Shown: positions 15,482-22,180 of the stretch, one piece after another
How positions within the stretch are numbered: position 1 is the stretch's first letter
Layout: every line of letters starts with the position of its first letter
IMG/VR virus record: IMGVR_UViG_3300005606_000004
Span: 1 to 26,398 of that record
DNA length: 26,398 bases
DNA from: a virus
Reading direction: 5' to 3' (one strand)
Notes under the pieces: generated by a model
What the model was told of the DNA's origin: nothing
The model's input: the letters and a program-made list of their open reading frames with translations, nothing else
The model's database searches: none
Translations under genes and position numbers: made by a program

Positions 15482-16113
15482 TATAGTTTAACTCCTAAAT
15501 TTATTGTAAATATATTTTTACTAGTTACATTATCAGTATAAGTATTATTTAATCCTACTGATATTTTATCTGATAGTTTATACATTAGACTTGTTGCATT
15601 TCTCAAGTACATATCTTTTCCAGACTCAAATAATAAATTATTAGTAATACTTAATTTTTCTGAAAAGTTATAAGATACTCCTAAATTATTTCTTACTATT
15701 AATTCACTGCCACTACTCTGTAGATATGCTAAAGACGTTTCATTACTAAGTTTCCAAGTTTCTGTATCTATAAATTTATATCCATATCCAGCACCAAGTA
15801 CAGTTCTTAAATCATAATCTTTTCTAAACTTATCATAATCAAATTGTGCTATACCTAATGCATAACTTTTTTCTGTTAATTCATACTGTTCTTTGTATTG
15901 AAAATATAAATCGTTTGTTTTTTCTTTTCCATCTGAAGTTTTGTATGTATATGTAGTGTCAAAATTACTTGTCCACTTTCCTCTATCAATTATATGTTTT
16001 ACTTTACCAGAAAAACTAACATCACTATCTATTAGTGTTAGTCCTATATTTGCTGTTGTGTCTGCAATTAGTATTGCTGTAAATAATGTTATTATTGTTA
16101 ATATATATTTCAT
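15481..16113 (-). CDS. Putative outer-membrane beta-barrel protein
   Basis: A 210-residue exported protein. A signal peptide (MKYILTIITLFTAILIADTT) precedes alternating polar/hydrophobic strands with aromatic girdle residues (LDTTYTYKTSDG-like hairpins, LGAGYGYKF, LGVSYNFSEKLSI, LMYKLSDKISVGL), ending in a C-terminal strand FTINLGVKL. This matches a small outer-membrane barrel of about 10-14 strands, DUF481-like in feel. Its start overlaps the stop of the curlin-like gene (ATGA), so it belongs to the curli-like cassette. It may anchor the secreted fibre or act as a separate outer-membrane component. No direct evidence of partner or ligand. Confidence 0.65.
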   Translation of the reverse strand: MKYILTIITLFTAILIADTTANIGLTLIDSDVSFSGKVKHIIDRGKWTSNFDTTYTYKTSDGKEKTNDLYFQYKEQYELTEKSYALGIAQFDYDKFRKDYDLRTVLGAGYGYKFIDTETWKLSNETSLAYLQSSGSELIVRNNLGVSYNFSEKLSITNNLLFESGKDMYLRNATSLMYKLSDKISVGLNNTYTDNVTSKNIFTINLGVKL

Positions 16114-16793
16114 TGTTGTGTTACCGATATATTACACCCACCAACTGTAACACAGTTTTGTGTTATTTGATAGGTTTTGTTAACTGCACTATCTTGAAGT
16201 AAACTTAAAGTGGTAGGTCTATTTCCTCTAAGAACCACTCGTGCATTGTGACTCCCACTCCCCTTTTGTGTTATGCTAGTATTAGAACTATCTGAAACAT
16301 TGTAGTAGTAAATATGAGAATAGTGACTTCCACTACCTTCTTGCCATATATCATGGTCTACACTATCTACATGAATATCTAAATAATGAGTATGAGTACC
16401 ATTTTGGTATATGTCTACCTGATTTGAGTTACCCCAAATATGTCCACCATAAGTAGCTCCATCATGTTGTTCTACATTCAAAGTATTTGATACACCATCA
16501 ACATCTCCACCCCAGCCTTTACCTGAGCCCCAATAAGGAACCCAAGATATTTTATTATTTGCTCCGTACTGTAGTAAATTAAATGTATTATTGTTATGGT
16601 CAGTAGAAAAACGTATTTCATTGTTAGTACCAACTTGTGAAGCATTTATATTTATATCATCTCCACCATTTACTTGTTCAATATGTACATGATTATCGCC
16701 TGCATACAGATTATCAGAGATTAATATTAAAAGGAAAAATAAACTCCACCCAGCTATTAAAAAGTATTTTGTATTTTTATCAAAATCCATCAT
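16110..16793 (-). CDS. Secreted curlin-like repeat protein, His-rich
   Basis: A 227-residue secreted protein with a signal peptide (cleavage likely near NLYA-GDN). The mature part has about eight degenerate repeats of curlin type with Gln in a fixed register followed by Gly/Asn turns: VHIEQVNGG, NINASQVGTNN, FNLLQYGANN, LNVEQHDGA, VDIYQNGTH, DIWQEGSGSH, TSITQKGSGSH, LSLLQDSAVN. CsgA/CsgB repeats have similar spaced Gln and Asn that stack in an amyloid beta-solenoid. About twelve His residues suggest metal or pH sensitivity. Its start overlaps the FecR-gene stop (ATGA). It is a candidate substrate of the CsgG pore encoded upstream. Amyloid formation is inferred. Confidence 0.65.
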   Translation of the reverse strand: MMDFDKNTKYFLIAGWSLFFLLILISDNLYAGDNHVHIEQVNGGDDININASQVGTNNEIRFSTDHNNNTFNLLQYGANNKISWVPYWGSGKGWGGDVDGVSNTLNVEQHDGATYGGHIWGNSNQVDIYQNGTHTHYLDIHVDSVDHDIWQEGSGSHYSHIYYYNVSDSSNTSITQKGSGSHNARVVLRGNRPTTLSLLQDSAVNKTYQITQNCVTVGGCNISVTQQ

Positions 16794-17914
16794 TGTACTT
16801 GTAATATTTCTATTATTGCTCCTGAGCCATCACCGACAGTTATTACACTTTCTTTTTGGTCGGTTTCAGTTCTCAAATAAACATTTGCATCTATTGGCAC
16901 TCTTATACTAATTATACCATCAACTTGTCTATAAAACCAAATATACCCTGTATCTTCAACAATAGTATTATATTGTGTATCAGGGTCTAATCCTGGTTTT
17001 GTTCCTTCTATTGTTACTGAATCAAATCCTTCAGCAGATGTTCCTTTTTGTCCTCTACTGAGTAAATCTGCTTCCTCTATAATTTCTAATAAGTCTTGTA
17101 AGAAGTCTACATCTAATAAATCAATGTCTAACTCTGAGAAACTCCAGTCTTCACTTTCTTCTAAGTAGTCTTTTTCTAATTCATTAAATTCCAAAAAGTC
17201 TGCTGTTAATATATTATTAGAATTATTTTCTGTTGCTCTTTCTTCTCTAATGGCTTCTACCTCTGCAGGTGGTGATACAATAAATAAATTATTAATTTGT
17301 GGAACTGTAATATTTTGTATCTCAACAGGTTTTGCAGGTGGGGACGATATTGTAGAAACCATTGTTGCTTGAAATGCTTTATCTAATACAACTTCACCTC
17401 CTTCATTCCAAACAGTTATCTCACCTGATGCATCTCCATTTTCGTCTGGAAGTAGTATTACTAAACTTCTTCCTAATTCATCTATAGTTGTTGTAAAATC
17501 AGTTCCACGAATACCTATAGTTGCAGTAGGAGTTTGAATATCAATATTTGCTTTATTCATTATCCCAATCTTACCAGAGGTGAATCTGGCGGTTCCCATT
17601 GCAAATTGCATAACCATTTTTGATTTGCTAGGATTTGGGTCATAGATTACTTCATCTATTAATACTCTACTATGCTCTGTAAGTCTTAAATTTGACTCAT
17701 CTAAAAATTCTATTGCTATTCTGCCATTACCTGTATTTAGTAAATCATATAACAATATATCGCTACCAACATCAGCAGATAACTCTTGGTCTTCTCGTGT
17801 CAGTACTCCAAACCCTGTCCTCTCTATGATATCACCTATCGGAGAGGATAGGGCTAGGGGTGATACGAGGCTAATCGCCAGTATCTTTTTGATTGATAGT
17901 AACTGTTGCATCAT
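16790..17914 (-). CDS. FecR-domain exported protein
   Basis: A 374-residue protein with an N-terminal signal sequence (hydrophobic to about residue 23) and a FecR domain at about 45-145: NTGNGRIAIEFLDESNLRLTEHSRVLID and TPTATIGIRGTDF are the usual hallmarks, quoted as motifs of residues 61-87 and 128-140. A long acidic segment follows (about 235-285, Glu/Asp/Leu-rich), then a C-terminal beta-rich part. FecR domains act in the periplasm as sensors or scaffolds, and in bacteria I recall them beside CHASE2 cyclases, matching the cyclase downstream here. The ATG lies 44 bases inside the preceding curlin gene, in another frame. It may pass a secretion state to the cyclase; this is inference. Confidence 0.8.
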   Translation of the reverse strand: MMQQLLSIKKILAISLVSPLALSSPIGDIIERTGFGVLTREDQELSADVGSDILLYDLLNTGNGRIAIEFLDESNLRLTEHSRVLIDEVIYDPNPSKSKMVMQFAMGTARFTSGKIGIMNKANIDIQTPTATIGIRGTDFTTTIDELGRSLVILLPDENGDASGEITVWNEGGEVVLDKAFQATMVSTISSPPAKPVEIQNITVPQINNLFIVSPPAEVEAIREERATENNSNNILTADFLEFNELEKDYLEESEDWSFSELDIDLLDVDFLQDLLEIIEEADLLSRGQKGTSAEGFDSVTIEGTKPGLDPDTQYNTIVEDTGYIWFYRQVDGIISIRVPIDANVYLRTETDQKESVITVGDGSGAIIEILQVQ

Positions 17915-18587
17915 CTGAAGTTATATCAATATTGATTATGCCTGAACAGCTTGATATACCTTGTGGGCATGTGCCAGATTGTTGAATTATATCAATGTCT
18001 CCGTCACTTCCTTCAAAGGTAGCTGTTAAAAGTTGGTCTGCATCTTTTTGCATAGTATTAAAATCATTATTACCACCAGTAATTGTCCAATCCCATTTAA
18101 CATTATCAGAATCAACAACTGTAGTAAATACATTTGAACTTCCTGTTAGTGTTAAATCGTAATTCAAAAACGTGGCAGATTGATTATATCCTATGTCTAC
18201 ATCCCATTGGTTAGAACTACCTGTAACTGCTAAATCTAAGTCTAGATTATCAGCTGCAGTATTATATCCAATGTTCCAATCATAAACATTGCTATCACCA
18301 GTAAAAACCATATCAATATTAGAATTACCTAATACTATTGGTCCGTACAACTGATTTGAGTTTCCAATTTGGTCTAAGTTAAAAGTTATGTTGCTTCCAG
18401 TAATTACCATGTCGCTCGCGCAAGCTCCACTAGATATACTACCACATAACTTATTACCATAACCAACTTGGTCAATTGTTAGGTTTAGCGTATCTCCAGA
18501 CTGTTCAAGAAATATTTCATTATCTGTAGAATCAGCTAATACCCATGTAGAAAAAGCGAGAACAAATAGTGCACATAATTTATTCAT
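17871..18587 (-). CDS. Secreted curlin-like repeat protein
   Basis: A 238-residue secreted protein. The start is the ATG after AAGGAG; MNKLCALFVLAFSTWVLA is a clear signal peptide. The mature part has repeats of curlin type: IFLEQSGDTL, LTIDQVGYGNKL, FNLDQIGNSNQL, then degenerate Asn/Asp/Thr-rich units with TGSSNVF, TGSSNQW, TGGNNDF turns, and a final IDIIQQSG and VTINQKD. Gln-x-Gly-x2-Asn spacing is as in CsgA/CsgB. It starts eight bases before the CsgG gene's stop, so it is coupled to its likely transporter. Nucleator and major-subunit roles cannot be told apart. Confidence 0.7.
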   Translation of the reverse strand: MNKLCALFVLAFSTWVLADSTDNEIFLEQSGDTLNLTIDQVGYGNKLCGSISSGACASDMVITGSNITFNLDQIGNSNQLYGPIVLGNSNIDMVFTGDSNVYDWNIGYNTAADNLDLDLAVTGSSNQWDVDIGYNQSATFLNYDLTLTGSSNVFTTVVDSDNVKWDWTITGGNNDFNTMQKDADQLLTATFEGSDGDIDIIQQSGTCPQGISSCSGIINIDITSDDATVTINQKDTGD

Positions 18588-19407
18588 CTTTCTCTCCTTG
18601 CTCTTGGATTTTCCAAAAGCCTCTGTCATCTCCTTGACGAATCAAGGCAACAACACCAGCCTCAATGGCTGAACGAACTGCTACGGTAACGCTTTCATTA
18701 TCAGCGACACCATCTTCTATCTCTATTAAATTTGTATCGGTATCAATAAATTTAAAAACATCAAATCCTGTACCAACAGATAGAATAGTTTTCTTTGTTT
18801 GAACATTTAGTAATATTTCGCCTGTAAGCACACTTATACCTCGCAAACTAATAGTAACTACATCTCGTCTATATGAAGTAGTTTGTCCTATACCTAATGC
18901 TCTTGCTCCTCTGCCTCCGCTTGTAATATTTGTATCATATCCTATGATACCTCCTTCTATTATTACACCTGCGAATAGTAAAGGTTGTAAATCTTTATTT
19001 TCGTCATGCTTTTCACGAGTACTTCTTACTATTTGTCTTTCTCTTACTAGATGGTCAATACCATGTCTTTCTACTACTCTAAACCACTTTCCACCTGCTG
19101 CTGTTTTTAGTGCATCTATTAATAATTCTGTACAACCTTGAGTTACTGCAGTACTAAAATCAGCCAAACTATCTCTTCTTTTTCTTTGTCCTGTTAAATC
19201 TTTACAGTTGTAAACTGCAACTATTGGCATAACTTCTGCTGGCGGAAACTCAAGTAATTCTTTATAAGTAGGTAATTTAATTATTTCTGGTTCTTCTATA
19301 CATTCACCATATACTTGCATTCCACTTTTAGTACAACTATCAGTCATAGAAGGAATACTTGCACAGCTAGCAAGTAGTAAAACTAGCAATGCTGCTAACA
19401 CTTTCAT
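18580..19407 (-). CDS. csgG: CsgG-like curli secretion pore lipoprotein
   Basis: A 275-residue lipoprotein with lipobox LASC and lipidated Cys15. The mature part is about 261 residues, close to E. coli CsgG. Family motifs are strong: VAVYNCKDLTGQ, DFSTAVTQGCTELLIDALK, WFRVVERHGIDHLVRERQI, VIIEGGIIGYDTN, SGGRGARALGIG, RDVVTISLRGISVLTGEIL, KTILSVGTGFDVFKFID and GVVALIRQGDDRGFW. CsgG forms a nonameric outer-membrane channel that exports curli subunits. Around the constriction loop, E. coli Tyr51/Asn55/Phe56 correspond to a charged RKRRDSLADF here, with Phe84 kept. Its start overlaps the stop of the CsgF-like gene by one base. The rest of the cassette supports a working pore. Confidence 0.93.
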   Translation of the reverse strand: MKVLAALLVLLLASCASIPSMTDSCTKSGMQVYGECIEEPEIIKLPTYKELLEFPPAEVMPIVAVYNCKDLTGQRKRRDSLADFSTAVTQGCTELLIDALKTAAGGKWFRVVERHGIDHLVRERQIVRSTREKHDENKDLQPLLFAGVIIEGGIIGYDTNITSGGRGARALGIGQTTSYRRDVVTISLRGISVLTGEILLNVQTKKTILSVGTGFDVFKFIDTDTNLIEIEDGVADNESVTVAVRSAIEAGVVALIRQGDDRGFWKIQEQGEKDE

Positions 19408-19868
19408 TAAAAACCTCCAGTACCTATAGGGATAACAATTTCAGTTGATGAACCATCTCCGTCTTGTATAGTCATTATTATAGCATCTACACAAATACCA
19501 TCTTCATCACATTGCTGTCCTCTAGTGTAACTTATTGTGTTTCCTTCGAGTGCAAAAGACCCAGTATAATTATTTTCTTCATTACCAAACATATTATCAA
19601 CTAGTTGTTTTGATAGTTGAGCATATATTCGACTTTCTAAATTTCTTACAAATTTTGCAAGAGTAGTATTTTCTCCTGCTCGTTGTTCTGCTTTTAATGC
19701 AGCTTCAACATCATCTTGTATTTTTTCTTTTCTTGATTTTTCTTGATTCTCAATAGTGAGATAGTGTGCAGATGTACCACTACCATTAAATGATGGGCTT
19801 TTAAATTCATGTACTATTTCGTCACTTAGTAGTATCGGACTTATTAGTATTAGTAATAGAAACCTCAT
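19407..19868 (-). CDS. csgF: CsgF-like curli assembly factor
   Basis: A 153-residue exported protein with a signal peptide (MRFLLLILISPILLS). The mature N-terminus DEIVHEFKSPSFNGSGTSAH keeps the F-x2-P-x-F-x-G pattern that in E. coli CsgF (F-R-H-P-N-F-G-G) inserts into the CsgG channel. Next come a helical neck (LAKFVRNLESRIYAQLSKQL) and a beta-rich C-terminal domain (TGSFALEGNTISYTRGQ, IIMTIQDGDG), longer than E. coli CsgF by about 20 residues. CsgF couples the pore to fibre nucleation. The gene is directly upstream of csgG with a GAGG ribosome site. It overlaps the preceding membrane protein gene by 47 bases in another frame. Confidence 0.85.
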   Translation of the reverse strand: MRFLLLILISPILLSDEIVHEFKSPSFNGSGTSAHYLTIENQEKSRKEKIQDDVEAALKAEQRAGENTTLAKFVRNLESRIYAQLSKQLVDNMFGNEENNYTGSFALEGNTISYTRGQQCDEDGICVDAIIMTIQDGDGSSTEIVIPIGTGGF

Positions 19869-20106
19869 TAAGTTTTCCCTCTTCTTTTAATTCTGTCACA
19901 GTATTTACTTTTTGCTGTAAACGAATCATATCTTGGTCTAGTAACCTGAGTTGGTCTGTAAGTCTTATAATTGTGGCTCTCATTGCAGCCAAAGCGGGGT
20001 TGATAGTTTTATTTATAGTTTGCCACACAAAAAATACAAAGTAGCCAAGACCAACTATCATAACTACCTCAAATCCAAAGGTTTCTATTAAATAGACTAT
20101 ATCCAC
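19822..20106 (-). CDS. Small membrane plus coiled-coil protein, upstream of CsgF
   Basis: A 94-residue protein with one N-terminal membrane segment (about 12-32, GFEVVMIVGLGYFVFFVWQT) and a long amphipathic helix after it (AMRATIIRLTDQLRLLDQDM). The start codon is GTG, overlapping the previous stop as TAGTG and preceded by GGAG. It resembles its upstream neighbour (98 residues) in layout, so they may be paralogues. The layout is also that of BhlA/UviB-type holin-like proteins. Being just ahead of csgF, it may serve lysis or the secretion cassette. Confidence 0.6.
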   Translation of the reverse strand: MDIVYLIETFGFEVVMIVGLGYFVFFVWQTINKTINPALAAMRATIIRLTDQLRLLDQDMIRLQQKVNTVTELKEEGKLNEVSITNTNKSDTTK

Positions 20107-20402
20107 TAATCTCTCCTAGCGTCTATCTTTCCGTCCTCTACGAAGTTTTGTGCTCTCGCAATTCTATCTAAATCAGGGGATAATCCTATGACACTAGATA
20201 CTGAAGTATCTATACGAATAATGTCATTGTTCATAACGGTTGCTCTAGTGATTAACATTTTTGAAATGCCTTCTATGGCTTTAATTTGCGCAACCAAACC
20301 ATTCATCTGTTGTTTCATGATGATGAAAATAAAATAAGCCATAGTGATAGCCCCAGCTATAGGTAGTCCTAATTCTGCGACTAATTTGAAAATTTCTCCC
20401 AT
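20106..20402 (-). CDS. Small membrane plus coiled-coil protein, paralogous to the next gene
   Basis: A 98-residue protein with one membrane segment (about 10-30, GLPIAGAITMAYFIFIIMKQ) and then a helical region (QMNGLVAQIKAIEGI) and a charged C-terminus ending DARRD. It shares with the following gene the order Gly-rich helix, YF-x-F-x2 membrane end, long helix. The stop overlaps the next GTG start. Holin-like or a pair of inner-membrane adaptors are both possible. Confidence 0.6.
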   Translation of the reverse strand: MGEIFKLVAELGLPIAGAITMAYFIFIIMKQQMNGLVAQIKAIEGISKMLITRATVMNNDIIRIDTSVSSVIGLSPDLDRIARAQNFVEDGKIDARRD

Positions 20403-20417
20403 TGTTGTTTTTGTTTT

Positions 20418-20549
20418 TTAATCTTTGAGTATTTTCAGTATTTTTACTATATAAGGTTTTTTAAATGGACTCTCTGTTAATAAGTAGATTCCATAAATTC
20501 CCCAAAAAAACATAAATAATACTGCAACTCCAATAATACTGTTTACCAT
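20418..20549 (-). CDS. 43-residue single-pass membrane peptide
   Basis: MVNSIIGVAVLFMFFWGIYG has a hydrophobic core (residues 4-24) followed by a basic cytoplasmic-type tail (FKKPYIVKILKILKD). Its ATG begins three bases after the stop of the small terminase-like gene. There is a 15-base A/T-rich spacer before the next gene. No family recognised. It adds to the membrane proteins in this unit. Confidence 0.55.
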   Translation of the reverse strand: MVNSIIGVAVLFMFFWGIYGIYLLTESPFKKPYIVKILKILKD

Positions 20550-20552
20550 AAA

Positions 20553-21014
20553 TTATTTTTCTTTTAGCAGTTTTTTCATTAATTCTCCATAGTTGCCCTG
20601 TCCGAATGGAACTTCTGCGTTTATCTGTACATTATTTTGTGTTTTTATCTGTGACGCTTTTGCTTTTTCCAATTCAGTTTGAGCTTTCATCTCGTCCATA
20701 CGCATTTTGTGTGCTAATGCATATAAGTCTGCTAAATCTTTATTACTATATATTTCGGATTCTTCTGCCTCCTCCAGTTTTTTCTCTATCAATGTGTCTA
20801 GAGCTTGTCCAAGTTTAAAACGATTTCTATATCCTGTATCTAAAAACACTTGGTCTACATACGCTTTTACTTCTCTCTTTCCTAGAAACTCTGATACCTC
20901 TGCTTCATCTATATTTAAGTGTGCTGAAACTAACTGCACACTTCCAAGTTGAAGATAAGCATTCGCAATTTCTAATCCTTCTGGACTTATTCTAGTTGAT
21001 ATTTCTTTACTCAT
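20553..21014 (-). CDS. Putative terminase small subunit
   Basis: A 153-residue protein from MSKEISTRISPEGLEIANAY. Residues about 8-50 look like a helix-turn-helix with a gap between NAYLQLGSVQLVSAHLNI and EVSEFLGKREVKAYVDQVF, then helical parts (DTGYRNRFKLGQALDTLIEK and KDLADLYALAHKMRM) and a basic/charged tail. The order fits small terminases, with DNA-binding, oligomerising helices and a TerL-contacting tail. I start it at the second ATG because the first lies in the -35 box of the promoter. With this start the mRNA would be leaderless. The small subunit would be 10 kb from terL, which is unusual. Confidence 0.5.
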   Translation of the reverse strand: MSKEISTRISPEGLEIANAYLQLGSVQLVSAHLNIDEAEVSEFLGKREVKAYVDQVFLDTGYRNRFKLGQALDTLIEKKLEEAEESEIYSNKDLADLYALAHKMRMDEMKAQTELEKAKASQIKTQNNVQINAEVPFGQGNYGELMKKLLKEK

Positions 21015-21021
21015 ACCTTGT

Positions 21022-21061
21022 ATTATATCAATTTTAGAATCAAAAGTCAAGAAGTATTTTT
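21022..21061 (-). promoter_or_regulatory. Sigma-70 promoter for the curli/cyclase operon
   Basis: Read leftwards: AAAAATA, then TTGACT, 17 bases, TATAAT. Seven bases separate the -10 from the ATG of the small terminase-like gene, so transcription would begin on or next to the start codon. It appears to serve the unit that includes the curli-like genes and the cyclase. Confidence 0.85.
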
Positions 21062-21067
21062 GATATC

Positions 21068-22114
21068 TTAGTCATGACAAAAGCAACTAAAGTGTGTATC
21101 ATCTAATTCTGTTTCAAAATTTTTCTGCGATAAATCTACTAATTTTATGTAGTCTGGTCTATTTGTTCTAAACTTAGCTTTATGTTTAGTCTCCATGTCT
21201 GACCACCAGTTTGCTAACTGAGGTCTTTCTTTTAGTAAATTTAAAGTAGTTTGTGTACCTTTTAAAAAACATAAGTCACAGTTACCTGCAATTGTTTTTC
21301 CATTAATGCTAGGAAGTTTTAAATCAAAAGGACTATTTTTCCAGTACGCTAATATATCTTCATTAGTTACTTTTGCTTCATATAGTGGAGCAATATTTAT
21401 ATGTTTTTGTGAGTTTTTCTTTGAATCAGAAACTCGGCGGGGTTCATCATATCTCAAGCCTAAGGCTGAATACCATTCTTTATATCCTAGGCTTCTCATA
21501 AATCTATTAATAGTATTAATCTTAAGTTCTATAGTACAAGTTCTTTGGTGTAAGGAAGGTAACTTGCCCTTCTTTACTATAAGTTTTTCAAATGGTTCGC
21601 CATTTCTAGAAGCGGTTTCAAAAGACACTTCTTTACTTCTCCAGATTGGTGATGTAGTAGCAATATCTAGTTCCAACCAATGTATAGGTACATTCCATCT
21701 TTTTTCACACTCATGTACAAACTCTAAAGTTTCTTCTAGTTCTTTGCCTGTATTTGCAAAACAAACTATTATATCTTTTGGGAGTTTACCATTATATGCA
21801 TCTATAATCTTTTTTAGCATATATGCTGATGTACGGCCTCCTGAAAAAGATATAAGACTAGGTGTTGGTAACTTATATGATTTATCGTAAGTGTCTAAAT
21901 TTTTTGCTGCTGGCATATACTTTATCGGCCAGTACTCCATATTTGATGCCCATATTCTATCATATCTATACTCTTTAAATTTTTTACCATTTAGATGAAT
22001 AATCTGACCTTGTTTGTATGGTTGTTTAGTTTCTGGATTTAATAACAGTTTTTTAGTTTCACCAGCATCGTTAGTATGCCACCAAATATTATTTTCGTCT
22101 ACCCATTTACTCAT
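21068..22114 (-). CDS. PP-loop ATPase, PAPS-reductase-like, with C-terminal Cys cluster
   Basis: A 348-residue protein with the PP-loop SGGRTS (91-96), the usual ATP pyrophosphatase signature, followed by IIVCFANTGKELEETLEF and the Arg/Cys-bearing LHQRTCTIELK (around Cys193). Cys279-x2-Cys282 (CDLCFLKG) and a C-terminal SCFC (Cys344, Cys346) could, with Cys193, hold an iron-sulfur cluster. Family members include PAPS reductase, DndC (DNA phosphorothioation) and thiolation enzymes, so a role in sulfur or DNA/nucleotide modification is likely. No partner dnd genes are visible here. The N-terminal 75 residues (KWVDENNIWWHTNDAGETKK) are unrecognised. Its ATG sits six bases from the -10, so the transcript may be leaderless. 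Confidence 0.8.
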   Translation of the reverse strand: MSKWVDENNIWWHTNDAGETKKLLLNPETKQPYKQGQIIHLNGKKFKEYRYDRIWASNMEYWPIKYMPAAKNLDTYDKSYKLPTPSLISFSGGRTSAYMLKKIIDAYNGKLPKDIIVCFANTGKELEETLEFVHECEKRWNVPIHWLELDIATTSPIWRSKEVSFETASRNGEPFEKLIVKKGKLPSLHQRTCTIELKINTINRFMRSLGYKEWYSALGLRYDEPRRVSDSKKNSQKHINIAPLYEAKVTNEDILAYWKNSPFDLKLPSINGKTIAGNCDLCFLKGTQTTLNLLKERPQLANWWSDMETKHKAKFRTNRPDYIKLVDLSQKNFETELDDTHFSCFCHD

Positions 22115-22120
22115 AATCTA

Positions 22121-22160
22121 ATTGTATCAAAGTTGAAGACAAATGTCAAGAAATATTTTT
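22121..22160 (-). promoter_or_regulatory. Sigma-70 promoter for the PP-loop ATPase gene
   Basis: Read leftwards: AAAAATA, then TTGACA, 17 bases, TACAAT. Only six bases separate the -10 box from the ATG of the PP-loop gene, predicting a start of transcription at the start codon. Confidence 0.82.
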
Positions 22161-22165
22161 AAGAA

Positions 22166-22180
22166 GTATCATTATGATAC
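22166..22180. promoter_or_regulatory. Perfect palindrome upstream of the PP-loop promoter
   Basis: GTATCATTATGATAC is a perfect 15-bp inverted repeat around one central T. It lies just upstream of the AAAAATA block, the normal place for an activator or repressor site. It has no U tract beside it on the leftward strand. No protein can be named. Confidence 0.45.

Noticed and set aside
21015-21050. Longer N-terminus for the putative small terminase
   Set aside because: The upstream ATG lies in the -35 box of the promoter, so it would not be on the message.
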